Counted from the first letter of the stretch, positions 1-7,564 are shown. The stretch: DNA of 10,111 nt from Actinomycetota bacterium (GCA_009923375.1 RFTO01000028.1:1-10111), one strand, 5' to 3'. Notes: a model not told the origin generated them from the sequence alone. Made by a program: numbers and translations.

Positions 1-1809
1 TGGAACGACGGTGCTCGCCACTTGGCTGCCATCTTTGGAGATGATCACCGTTGACCCGGGTCGCGCCGCTGATATGGAGACCGTGGCGGGCTTACTGTGC
101 GTCGCAGCGGGGAAGGCTACAACGGGCACGAACACTGTCGCAGTCGCCTTGTAGTCGACTTTGGAGACGGTCGTGGTGGCAGTCAAGACCCCTGATTTCG
201 CCGGCGACACGGTGATCACCGCGGTTCCGTTCGCATTCGCGATGCCAGTTGCCGTCACCATGCCCGAGGCGGCAATCGCCACGACAGCTCCGGCGGGGGC
301 ATTCGAAACAGTCACAGACACACTTGATTTACCGGCGATCGTCGCCTTAGCCGGAGTCGCCAAGAACGTGCCTGGAGTCACCGTCACCGATGCACTCGGT
401 TGAGAGGTGCCTGCATTGCTCAAGGTCGAAACCGCCAGCGAATAAGTCACCCCGGCATTGAGCCCCTTGAGTGTGTAAGGCAGCTTGGTTGCAGTAAAGG
501 TGCCCACCCCGACGACAACAATCTGGAAACCCAAGAGCTTGACTCCCGCGCCAAGCACCGCAGCGGTGCCGATGACAACCGCACCTGTCGGTGCAGGAAG
601 TGCACTGACGGCGCTCGGTGCTGCGGGAATGGGCAGAATGATGTGCGGGGTGAACGCCGCTGTGGCGACAGCCAGGCTCGCGCCGACATCATTGTTTGCA
701 ACGACAGTGAAGGCGTAACTCTTGCCATTGGTGAGACCCGAGACGATGCAGGTCGGCACCTTCGATGTGCACACCACTTTCGTACCAAGATAAACCTGAT
801 AGGTGGTCACAGCGGTCCCACCGTCAAAATCAGGTGCCCTCCATCGCAGAGATACAACGCCGTTATTCGGCTCTCCGGTGATGTTCGTCGGTGCATCGGG
901 TGCAGCCAAGGTGGCCTGGTTGTAGTCATTGTCACCCCAGCACTGCATGACTCCCCCAGATGTGGCGGCACACGTGTGCGCAGCACCTGCAATCACGAGT
1001 GCTTGTCCTGCGATCCCTGATGGAAGGGTGGTCTGACCAAAATCATTATTTCCCCAGCAGCGAACTTGTCCAATCGTGGTGGTCACGCATGTGTGTGCTG
1101 CTCCAGTTGCGATTGATGTTGCAGTCACCGCGGCGGGGACATTGGTCTGGCCATCCCCGTTGTAACCCCAGCACACGACCGTTCCATCCGAGTTCAGAGC
1201 GCATGCATGCAATCCGCCGACCTGCACATCGACAGGCGAGGTGACTCCTGCAGGAATCGTCGTTTGGCCATCTGCCGACTCCCCCCAACAACTGACTGCG
1301 CTGCGCGCGATCACACAGGTGTCCGAACTGCCAGCGCTGATATCCGTAACACTAGTGAGTCCAGGTGGCACATCACTCTGGCCCGCGTCATCGGCGCCCC
1401 AGCAAGTAACGGTGGTGTCTGCCAACACAGCACATGTGTGTCGAGCACCAGCAGAGACCGCAGTAGCTCCGGACAACCCTGCCGGCACATCCGTCTGCCC
1501 AGATTCATCGGCGCCCCAGCAGCGAATGGAACCAGCGATGGACAGTGCACAGGAATGAGCTTCTCCGGCACTCACCGATGTGGATGCGGCCAGATCTGAT
1601 GGAACCATGGTTTCGCCGTCATCTCCGTAGCCCCAGCAATGCACGGCTCCGGCGATAGTCACGGCACATGTGTGTAAGGCGCCTGCAGCGACGCGGGCAT
1701 GCGTGGGCGCAACGGTGACCGCGCCCCCCGACGCAGCAACGCCCAGCAGCCCCCCGGCAATGAGGCAGACCGTCGCGCCAGTTCTCAGCATTCCAGTGCG
1801 ACTGATCAC
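1..1809 (-). CDS. Secreted RCC1-repeat / fibronectin type III protein (partial, 3' end outside window)
   Basis: The frame is open from 1809 to the left edge, giving 603 residues and no stop. A GTG start at 1809 is chosen because GGAGGTGA lies at 1823-1816 with about 9 nt spacing; an in-frame ATG at 1791 is too far from it. Residues 1-38 look like a signal peptide, with a hydrophobic core near 13-34 and a possible cleavage after THA. Residues 42-301 hold seven repeats of 38-39 residues with the pattern AGxxHTC...CWGxxxxGQTxVP, typical of compact bacterial RCC1 repeats, and seven fits a closed beta-propeller. Residues 303-390 resemble fibronectin III (WRAPDFDGG; YAFTVVANNDVG), 396-480 a second, weaker one, and 481-562 an Ig-like domain. 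A cell-surface or secreted binding role is inferred; the ligand is unknown. Every repeat carries two cysteines, so disulfides are possible outside the cell. Confidence 0.85.
   Translation of the reverse strand, partial: MISRTGMLRTGATVCLIAGGLLGVAASGGAVTVAPTHARVAAGALHTCAVTIAGAVHCWGYGDDGETMVPSDLAASTSVSAGEAHSCALSIAGSIRCWGADESGQTDVPAGLSGATAVSAGARHTCAVLADTTVTCWGADDAGQSDVPPGLTSVTDISAGSSDTCVIARSAVSCWGESADGQTTIPAGVTSPVDVQVGGLHACALNSDGTVVCWGYNGDGQTNVPAAVTATSIATGAAHTCVTTTIGQVRCWGNNDFGQTTLPSGIAGQALVIAGAAHTCAATSGGVMQCWGDNDYNQATLAAPDAPTNITGEPNNGVVSLRWRAPDFDGGTAVTTYQVYLGTKVVCTSKVPTCIVSGLTNGKSYAFTVVANNDVGASLAVATAAFTPHIILPIPAAPSAVSALPAPTGAVVIGTAAVLGAGVKLLGFQIVVVGVGTFTATKLPYTLKGLNAGVTYSLAVSTLSNAGTSQPSASVTVTPGTFLATPAKATIAGKSSVSVTVSNAPAGAVVAIAASGMVTATGIANANGTAVITVSPAKSGVLTATTTVSKVDYKATATVFVPVVAFPAATHSKPATVSISAARPGSTVIISKDGSQVASTVVP
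907..1686 (-). repeat. Seven tandem RCC1-like protein repeats (38-39 codons each)
   Basis: Codons 42-301 of the secreted protein encode seven consecutive units starting near residues 42, 81, 120, 159, 197, 235 and 274. Each has a cysteine in an H(T/S/A)C context (DTC in unit 4) and a second 9-10 residues later in CWG, followed in six of seven by a G(Q/E)T-like turn. Unit 7 is shortened and reads NQA instead of GQT where it runs into the first fibronectin domain. The units are similar in protein but diverged in DNA, so this is an old array and not a recent duplication. Confidence 0.85.
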
Positions 1810-1847
1810 CGCTGGTCACCTCCGCAGGCCGCCGCGCGTATGCGCTA

Positions 1848-1877
1848 ACGCTAGGGAACCACCTAACCATGGAACAA
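1848..1877 (-). promoter_or_regulatory. Possible promoter of the RCC1-repeat gene
   Basis: On the minus strand TTGTTC (1877-1872) and TAGCGT (1853-1848) are separated by 18 bp and resemble -35 and -10 elements upstream of the ribosome binding site at 1823-1816. Both hexamers are imperfect matches, so this is a weak call. The rest of the 259-bp intergenic region (1810-2068) shows no clear second promoter for the plus-strand gene; it contains a short CCTG microrepeat around 2021-2032. Confidence 0.25.
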
Positions 1878-2068
1878 GCGACACAGGGCAGACTCAAACG
1901 CCTGAAAGTCTTCTGAGAATCCACCGACTGGGTGTGCGGGCACGTGCAGACACCTACCCAAATCTGCCGCACATGATCAAGCCTGATTACGCTTGCCTTC
2001 TACTGCCCATACGACGTTCGCCTGCCTGCCTGCACGAAGGTAAACGTCTCAGTGATCAAGAGGCCCCC

Positions 2069-2959
2069 ATGAGTTTGTTCAAGCCAAAGCCGCCCGTCGG
2101 TACCCCTGCCCCAGTTGCTGCTTCAGCACCGGCGCCAAGTGGCACTGGTGCGCCTGTTGCTGGGCCCACTGCCCAGGAACTGATTGCCCAACTTAATGAC
2201 ATGCGCAAGCGGAAGGATCTTGCTTCGCTAAGTGCCGATGAGATTGAAGTCCTCGCCTCAAGCACCGCCGCCGCGATCATCGCTGCGGCACACAAGCGAG
2301 AGGCAGCAGCTGCTGCCGCAGTCGAGCGAGCTACCGATGAGGCCAAGCGTCGCGCCGCAGAGCTACTCGTCGATGCAGAGAAGAAGGCAGGTGCAGCCGA
2401 GGTGCTCGTTGAGCGCGCAGCAGCAGAAGCCGGGCGCAAAGCTGAAGTAATTCTAGCCGAAGCCGAGGCTCAGGCATGCAAGTTCGCTGCTGCAGCCGAG
2501 GTGGAGCTCACCTCGCTGAAAAAGGAGTTGCAGGCCAAACTCGGAAACGTTGAGGCGCTGCGCGATCAGATCCTCGGTGACGCCAAGCGTGAGGCTGCAG
2601 AAATCATCGCCAAGGGTCAAACCCAGCTCGCCGAGCAGCAAGCATGGCTACGCAAGCAGGTGGATGCCGCAGCTGCGATGCAGCGCACTCTTGGTGACCG
2701 ACTCGACGCAGCCGCATCTGCGCTTGTAGGGCATCGGGAGACCGTTGCCGCATCGCTGACAGGACTGTTGGGCTTGACCAAGGCGCCTGAGGCACCCGAG
2801 GCACCAGTTGCGCAAGCAGTGCCAGCACCTGTTGTTGCACCCATCGAATCCACACCAGCCGCGCCAGTCACACCCGCGACATCAACCTTGGCAGCGACGC
2901 CACCGGCACATGATGAGTTCGTCGCTGTTGTGTTCGAAGAGCCGAACCCCAGCGAGTAA
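2069..2959 (+). CDS. Alanine-rich coiled-coil protein of unknown function
   Basis: A 296-residue protein I cannot assign to a named family. The ATG at 2069 is preceded by AAGAGG at 2058-2063 with 5 nt spacing; the same frame is open further upstream, with an ATG at 1973, but that part lacks a ribosome binding site and protein-like composition. Residues 5-33 are Pro/Ala-rich and probably disordered. Residues 35-235 are rich in Ala, Glu, Lys and Arg with heptad-like spacing, predicting a long, mostly helical coiled coil (for example the stretch around AKRRAAELLVDAEKKAG). Residues 239-283 are again Pro/Ala/Val-rich, and the tail is acidic. There is no signal peptide or membrane segment, so it is probably cytoplasmic. 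The architecture recalls DivIVA-like or ATP synthase b-like helical proteins, but that may be composition only; a scaffold role is a guess. A strong hairpin follows the stop. Confidence 0.75.
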   Translation: MSLFKPKPPVGTPAPVAASAPAPSGTGAPVAGPTAQELIAQLNDMRKRKDLASLSADEIEVLASSTAAAIIAAAHKREAAAAAAVERATDEAKRRAAELLVDAEKKAGAAEVLVERAAAEAGRKAEVILAEAEAQACKFAAAAEVELTSLKKELQAKLGNVEALRDQILGDAKREAAEIIAKGQTQLAEQQAWLRKQVDAAAAMQRTLGDRLDAAASALVGHRETVAASLTGLLGLTKAPEAPEAPVAQAVPAPVVAPIESTPAAPVTPATSTLAATPPAHDEFVAVVFEEPNPSE

Positions 2960-2976
2960 ACAGCCACCACTTGTAA

Positions 2977-3020
2977 TGCCGAAGGGCCCGACATCGAAGC
3001 TGATGTCGGGCCCTTCGGCA
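2977..3020. terminator. Perfect 19-bp inverted repeat, likely bidirectional terminator
   Basis: The arms at 2977-2995 and 3002-3020 are exact reverse complements over 19 bp around a 6-nt loop (GAAGCT). The stem contains GGGCCC and is very stable. It sits 17 bp after the stop of the plus-strand coiled-coil gene and 21 bp after the stop of sdhB on the minus strand, so it can serve both converging transcripts. Neither side has a clear U-tract, which is common for actinobacterial terminators. Confidence 0.8.
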
Positions 3021-3041
3021 CTATGTGCGATTCTCGCGGTG

Positions 3042-3794
3042 TTAGTCGTCCCGGGATGTGATCTTCAGCAAGATGCGCTTGAGTGGGTCGTACTTCACAT
3101 CGGCAACTCGTTCCTTCATCGGGATAATGGCGTTATCGGTGATGTGAATGTGCTCAGGACACACATCGGTGCAGCACTTGGTGATGTTGCACATCCCCAG
3201 CCCGTGTTCCTCCTGCGCGCCGCGGCGGCGATCCTTAACATCCAACGGGTGCATATCGAGCTCAGCTAGGCGAATGAAGTAGCGAGGTCCAGCGAAGGCC
3301 TCCTTGTTCTCCTCGTGATCGCGGATGACGTGGCAGGTGTTCTGGCACAAGAAGCACTCGATGCACTTGCGGAACTCTTGGCTTCGCTGCACATCGACCT
3401 GCTGCATGCGGTAATCACCTGGCTCCACGCCAACAGGCGGCGCGAAAGATGGGATCTCCCGAGCCTTCTGATAATTAAAGGAGACGTCGGTGACGAGATC
3501 CTTGATCACCGGGAACGCACGCAAAGGCGTAACCGTGACCACCTCATCTTGCGAGAAGGTGCTCATTCGAGTCATGCACATTAACCTCGGCCGACCGTTC
3601 ACCTCAGCGCTACATGAGCCGCACTTACCGGCCTTGCAGTTCCATCGGACGGCCAGATCTGGAGCCTCGGTTGCCTGCAGGCGGTGGACGATGTCCAGCA
3701 CGACCTCACCTTCATTGACCTCGACCTCGAAGTCGACGAGACCACCGTCGGTGTCATCCCCTCGCCACACGCGGAATTTCGATGTGTAACCCAT
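3042..3794 (-). CDS. sdhB: Succinate dehydrogenase iron-sulfur subunit
   Basis: A 250-residue complex II iron-sulfur protein that passes electrons from the SdhA flavin to the membrane quinone site. The N-terminal ferredoxin-like domain holds C53, C58, C61 and C73 for [2Fe-2S]. The C-terminal domain holds C144, C147, C150 and C212, matching the [4Fe-4S] pattern, and C154, C202 and C208, matching [3Fe-4S]; assignment is by spacing against E. coli SdhB. There is an extra cysteine at 207, directly before a cluster ligand. Length and motifs resemble the mycobacterial Sdh1 iron-sulfur subunit (Rv0247c type). The ATG overlaps the sdhA stop by one base (TAATG) and is preceded by GGGAGGGG, so translational coupling with sdhA is likely. 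It is the last gene of the operon. Confidence 0.95.
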   Translation of the reverse strand: MGYTSKFRVWRGDDTDGGLVDFEVEVNEGEVVLDIVHRLQATEAPDLAVRWNCKAGKCGSCSAEVNGRPRLMCMTRMSTFSQDEVVTVTPLRAFPVIKDLVTDVSFNYQKAREIPSFAPPVGVEPGDYRMQQVDVQRSQEFRKCIECFLCQNTCHVIRDHEENKEAFAGPRYFIRLAELDMHPLDVKDRRRGAQEEHGLGMCNITKCCTDVCPEHIHITDNAIIPMKERVADVKYDPLKRILLKITSRDD

Positions 3795-5698
3795 TAGTGA
3801 GCCCCTCCCGTCACGCCAGCCAATTCGGCCCCCGTGAAGTATTTGTCCAACTCTGTGACGTCGAAGAGTGACAGCAGCTCATTAGGCACCGTTGGGACTG
3901 CCTGCTTGCTCACGTTCACCTGCTTATCAGTCATGCGGCAGATGAGATTCACCTGACGCCACTGCGGGTCCATGGCCGGGAAGTCGTCGCGGGTGTGACC
4001 TCCACGGGATTCCTCGCGGGCCAGAGCCGAGCGAGCCAGGCACTCGGAGACCAACAGCAAGCTCTGTAGATCCAACGCCAGGTGCCAACCGGGGTTGAAA
4101 ACACGACCCCCAGTGACAGTGACGTTACGCACCCGCGACTTAAAAGACTCAAGGCGATCGAGTGCATCGCGCAACTCAGTGCCATTGCGGATGATGCCCA
4201 CGAGATCGTTCATCGTCTGCTGCAAATCTGAGTGGATCGTGTACGGGTTCTCCGAGCCGTCGCCATCGAAGGGGGCGAGTGCGTGAGCCTGAGCCCGGGC
4301 GATGGCATCGTCTGTGATTTGCGCAGCGGCGCCTGCGGCATCCACATACGTCGATGCGGCTTCGCCAGCGCGACGTCCGAAGACAAGCAGATCGGATAGT
4401 GAGTTACCGCCAAGCCGGTTTGAGCCGTGAAGTCCGCCGCCGACCTCGCCTGCGGCATAAAGACCCAGCACACCGGTGGCTGCCTGGGTGTCGGCTTCAA
4501 CCTCAACCCCACCCATGACGTAGTGGCACGTCGGGCCGACTTCCATCGGCTCCTTCGTGATGTCCACGCCGGCAAGTTCCTTAAACTGGTGGTACATGCT
4601 GGGCAGCTTGGTTTGAATCTGCTCTGCAGTCAGTCGGGTCGACACGTCCAGGAAGACTCCACCATGGGGGGTTCCGCGACCAGCCTTGACCTCGGTGTTG
4701 ATGGCGCGGGCGACCTCATCGCGAGGCAGCAACTCCGGCGGACGCTTGTTGTTATCCGGATCGGTGTACCAGCGGTCAGCTTCTGCCTCGGTTGTTGCGT
4801 ACTGCTTCTTGAACACATCCGGGATGTAGTCGAACATGAATCTGCGGCCCTCGGAATTGCGAAGCACTCCACCGTCACCGCGAACCGACTCGGTAACCAG
4901 GATGCCCTTCACACTCGGCGGCCAGACCATGCCGGTCGGGTGGAACTGCACGAACTCCATGTTGATCAACGTTGATCCTGCGCGGATTGCCAGGCTATGG
5001 CCGTCGCCGGTGTACTCCCATGAGTTACTCGTCACCTTGAAGGACTTGCCGATTCCGCCGGTGGCCAAAATAACTGCGGGCGCCTGGAACACGGCGAAGT
5101 CGCCAGTCTCGCGGTAGTAACCGAAGCACCCTGCAACTCGTGGCTGACCCGCGGACTCATCAAGCAGCAGGTCTGTGACGGCGAACTCAGCGAACACCTT
5201 GATGTGGGATTCATAGTCGCCCGTGGTGATGTAGTCGTCCTGCTGCAGGGACACGATTTTCTGCTGCAGGGTACGAATCAGTTCCAGGCCAGTGCGGTCA
5301 CCAACGTGGGCAAGCCTCGGGTACTCATGCCCACCGAAGTTGCGCTGGCTGATCTTGCCGTCCTTTGTGCGGTCAAACAATGCACCGTAGGTTTCCAGTT
5401 CCCACACACGCTGCGGTGCCTCTTTGGCGTGCAGCTCGGCCATCCGGTAGTTGTTCAGGAACTTGCCACCGCGCATGGTGTCGCGAAAGTGGACCTGCCA
5501 GTTGTCGTTGTTGTTGACGTTTCCCATCGCCGCAGCAATGCCGCCCTCGGCCATCACTGTGTGGGCCTTGCCAAACAGCGACTTGCTCAAGATGGCAACG
5601 CTCTTACCTTGCGCTCGCGCTTCGATGGCAGCGCGCAAGCCCGCTCCACCAGCACCAATAACTACAACGTCGTATGTGTGACGCTCGATCTGACTCAT
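3794..5698 (-). CDS. sdhA: Succinate dehydrogenase flavoprotein subunit
   Basis: A 634-residue flavoprotein that oxidises succinate to fumarate. The Rossmann FAD motif VVVIGAGGAG is at residues 11-20. H46 in KAHTVMAEGG corresponds to the histidine that binds FAD covalently. Active-site elements are present: FHPTG at 252-256, RDEVAR with R326, PTCHYVMGG with H392, and GSNRLGGNSLSDLL with R428; these align by motif with E. coli SdhA R286, H354 and R399. The C-terminal helical domain follows from about residue 460. Full length for the actinobacterial Sdh1 type, with no truncation. The ATG at 5698 lies 30 bp after the sdhC stop, with a GAGG-like site upstream. Whether it works mainly as succinate dehydrogenase or can run as fumarate reductase cannot be decided from sequence. 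Confidence 0.96.
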   Translation of the reverse strand: MSQIERHTYDVVVIGAGGAGLRAAIEARAQGKSVAILSKSLFGKAHTVMAEGGIAAAMGNVNNNDNWQVHFRDTMRGGKFLNNYRMAELHAKEAPQRVWELETYGALFDRTKDGKISQRNFGGHEYPRLAHVGDRTGLELIRTLQQKIVSLQQDDYITTGDYESHIKVFAEFAVTDLLLDESAGQPRVAGCFGYYRETGDFAVFQAPAVILATGGIGKSFKVTSNSWEYTGDGHSLAIRAGSTLINMEFVQFHPTGMVWPPSVKGILVTESVRGDGGVLRNSEGRRFMFDYIPDVFKKQYATTEAEADRWYTDPDNNKRPPELLPRDEVARAINTEVKAGRGTPHGGVFLDVSTRLTAEQIQTKLPSMYHQFKELAGVDITKEPMEVGPTCHYVMGGVEVEADTQAATGVLGLYAAGEVGGGLHGSNRLGGNSLSDLLVFGRRAGEAASTYVDAAGAAAQITDDAIARAQAHALAPFDGDGSENPYTIHSDLQQTMNDLVGIIRNGTELRDALDRLESFKSRVRNVTVTGGRVFNPGWHLALDLQSLLLVSECLARSALAREESRGGHTRDDFPAMDPQWRQVNLICRMTDKQVNVSKQAVPTVPNELLSLFDVTELDKYFTGAELAGVTGGAH

Positions 5699-5728
5699 GG
5701 CTATGTGATCCTCGGTGAGTGTCGGTGG

Positions 5729-6535
5729 TCAGAAGAACAGAATGTCGGTGAAGGTGCCGGCGCTGATGCACCGGACGTAGTAATCCGCTAGCGCGACGCC
5801 GATCAGCGAAATCCACGCGAACTTCGGGTGGTGTGTGTTTAGCCGGCTGATCCATGTCCACATCCGATAGCGCACCGGGTGCTTACTGAAGTGGTTCAGC
5901 CGGCCACCCATGGCGTGACGGCAGGAGTGGCATGAGAGCGAGTAGAGCCACAGGAACGTGGCGTTCAGGAGGAGGACCACGGTGCCCACGCTCATATGGA
6001 ATCCACCTTGGACCCCGCGGAAGGCGATGAAGGCGTCGATGGTGAGCAGCGCGTTGAACACCAACCCGATGTAGAAGAAGTAACGGTGCAGGTTGTTCAC
6101 CAGCAGCGGGAATCTCGTCTCACCGGTGTACTTCGTGTGCGGCTCGGCCACAGCGCATGCCGGCGGGCTCAACCAGAACGAGCGGAAGTACGCCTTGCGG
6201 TAGTAATAGCAGGTGAAGCGGAAACCGAGTGGGAAGACCAGGATCAGCAATGCCGGCGACAGCGTCCACCAGGAGCCGATCGGCTGGCCGAGCATGCTGG
6301 AACCGCTGACGCAGTGCGAGGCCAGGCATGGGGAGTAGAACGGCGAGATGAGATCGACCTTGCCGCCGGGGTTGAGCTCGTTGACGAAGTAGAACTTGTC
6401 CTCGAAAGCCCGCCAGGTGGCGTACACGATGAATGACAACAGCACCGCAGCGGTAATCGCCGGCTGCAGCCACCATGCGTCGGTGCGCAGAGTCTTCGCA
6501 TCGATCTTCGCGCGACCGGGCGCGTTGACGCTCAT
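5729..6535 (-). CDS. sdhC: Succinate dehydrogenase membrane anchor subunit (Sdh1-type, single fused anchor)
   Basis: A 268-residue integral membrane protein that anchors the SdhAB dimer and forms the quinone site. About five membrane helices can be seen near residues 22-44, 92-112, 149-172, 180-202 and 236-258. The ATG at 6535 is chosen because AAGGGG lies 6 nt upstream; the in-frame ATG at 6541 directly abuts that site. Conserved Cys/His clusters are visible: SPCLASHC (68-75), PPACAVAEPH (124-133) and SCHSCRHAMGG (201-211), followed by HFSKHPVRY. This matches the mycobacterial Sdh1 anchor (Rv0249c type), for which a membrane-embedded Rieske-type [2Fe-2S] centre has been described; which residues are ligands here I infer only from conservation. 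No separate sdhD follows. It is the first gene of sdhC-sdhA-sdhB. Confidence 0.88.
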   Translation of the reverse strand: MSVNAPGRAKIDAKTLRTDAWWLQPAITAAVLLSFIVYATWRAFEDKFYFVNELNPGGKVDLISPFYSPCLASHCVSGSSMLGQPIGSWWTLSPALLILVFPLGFRFTCYYYRKAYFRSFWLSPPACAVAEPHTKYTGETRFPLLVNNLHRYFFYIGLVFNALLTIDAFIAFRGVQGGFHMSVGTVVLLLNATFLWLYSLSCHSCRHAMGGRLNHFSKHPVRYRMWTWISRLNTHHPKFAWISLIGVALADYYVRCISAGTFTDILFF

Positions 6536-6541
6536 ACACAT

Positions 6542-6778
6542 CCCCTTACTGGCCGGGCCGACCACGAGGGTCAACCCGTCTTCTCACAATGGTTACGGGC
6601 ACACGCTAGTGCGCCTATCTTTGCGCGGATGCATCCATCCCGCCACGCGAGCGGTGGTGTCGCGAGCGTGAGATGCCTGACACGTCACGCGGGCGGCCAT
6701 GAGCACTCCGACGGCCGGCTTGAATCAACCGGGAACCTCCTTCGCCACTGAGGGAACCCACGGTGCCACGATGCGCCC
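6542..6778. promoter_or_regulatory. Divergent intergenic region between sdhC and the permease gene
   Basis: These 237 bp must hold the promoters for the sdh operon (minus) and the permease gene (plus), but I cannot pick a confident -35/-10 pair for either. Short repeated sequences are present: CGCGAGCG at 6646-6653 and 6661-6668 (direct), GCGTGA at 6666-6671 with its inverted copy TCACGC at 6685-6690, and GGGAACC at 6731-6737 and 6752-6758, spaced 21 bp. They could be operator sites or chance in GC-rich DNA. No small gene is evident. Confidence 0.4.
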
Positions 6779-7564
6779 GTGACCCACGTCCTCATCGCCA
6801 TTGCCTGCGGCATCGCCCTCGGCGCGGTCCTAGGGCTCCTCGGTGGTGGCGGCGGCTTGATTGCTGTCCCACTATTCGGCGCAGTCTTCAGCTGGAGCAT
6901 CGATCAGTCGGGAACCGCATCGATGGCTTGTGTGCTCACCGGAAGCGCGATCGCGGTGGCAACTCAGGCACGCACCGGTCGACTCCGCATCAAGGTCGGC
7001 TTGGTCTTCGGCCTCATCGGCACAGTCAGCGCGGTTCTCGGCTCATTGGCGGCATTCGCGATCCCCGACGTGATCCAACATGGGGGCTTGGCACTGCTGC
7101 TCATCACCTCAGGAACCTTGATGCTGCGCAAAGCGGGCAAGCTACGACGCGGGTCTGCCATCGACGCAGGGAGTCCGCACTCGGATGAGATTCGCGTGGA
7201 TCTTCGAGTCATATTGAGTGCGAGTGCCATCGGATTCATCGTCGGCGTCTTCGGGATCAGCGGAGGCTTCTTAGCCGTGCCGGTGTTGACATCCCTGATC
7301 GGATTGACGGTTCCAGAGGCAGCAGCGACTGCGCTGATTGTCGTGATGATCAACTCGGCCGCTGCCATCAGCGCCCGAGCCGGGCACGTCGAGCATGCGG
7401 GGACGATTTCCGTGCTCGCTGGATCCACTGGTGCTGGCGCAGCACTCGGTGCGCTGGCATCCCGCCGGGCAAGTGCGGCGTTCTTAGCTGGTGCCTTCGG
7501 CTCCCTGATGCTGGCGATTTCCGGCTGGGAGTGCCTGCAGGTGGTTGAACTTCTGCAGTCGTAA
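6779..7564 (+). CDS. TauE/SafE-family (DUF81) membrane permease
   Basis: A 261-residue, strongly hydrophobic protein with the internal duplication typical of TauE/SafE anion transporters. The first half carries GLLGGGGGLIAVP at residues 19-31, and the second half the matching GVFGISGGFLAVP at 156-168. A hydrophilic loop at about 117-142 joins the two halves, and about eight membrane segments are expected. The family includes exporters of sulfite, sulfoacetate and other organosulfur anions; the substrate here is unknown. The GTG at 6779 is the first possible start, since an in-frame TGA lies at 6749-6751. There is no Shine-Dalgarno sequence nearby, so leaderless translation is possible. The 3' end overlaps the converging mannosyltransferase reading frame by 81 bp, and no terminator lies between them. 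Confidence 0.88.
   Translation: MTHVLIAIACGIALGAVLGLLGGGGGLIAVPLFGAVFSWSIDQSGTASMACVLTGSAIAVATQARTGRLRIKVGLVFGLIGTVSAVLGSLAAFAIPDVIQHGGLALLLITSGTLMLRKAGKLRRGSAIDAGSPHSDEIRVDLRVILSASAIGFIVGVFGISGGFLAVPVLTSLIGLTVPEAAATALIVVMINSAAAISARAGHVEHAGTISVLAGSTGAGAALGALASRRASAAFLAGAFGSLMLAISGWECLQVVELLQS

Noticed and set aside
400..1020. Open plus-strand frame of 206 codons
   Set aside because: It lies antisense to the RCC1/fibronectin gene, whose domains and signal peptide are clear, and its Arg/Cys-rich product has no recognisable pattern.
907..1686. CRISPR-like or satellite DNA array
   Set aside because: The periodicity of about 115 bp is that of protein repeats; the DNA units are diverged and have no spacer and direct-repeat structure.
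2021..2032. CCTG microrepeat in front of the coiled-coil gene as a phase-variation tract
   Set aside because: Only about three tetranucleotide units, upstream of the start codon; too short to support a switching claim.
1670..2068. N-terminal extension of the coiled-coil gene (open frame upstream of 2069, with an ATG at 1973)
   Set aside because: The extension overlaps the secreted-protein gene on the other strand, has Cys/Arg/His-rich composition and no ribosome binding site, while ATG 2069 has AAGAGG at good spacing.
5204..5791. Open plus-strand frame of 195 codons
   Set aside because: It is antisense to sdhA, which is full length with all catalytic motifs.
5996..6436. Open plus-strand frame of 146 codons rich in Glu, Val and Arg
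   Set aside because: It is antisense to the sdh anchor gene; the composition is what the opposite strand of a hydrophobic protein gives.
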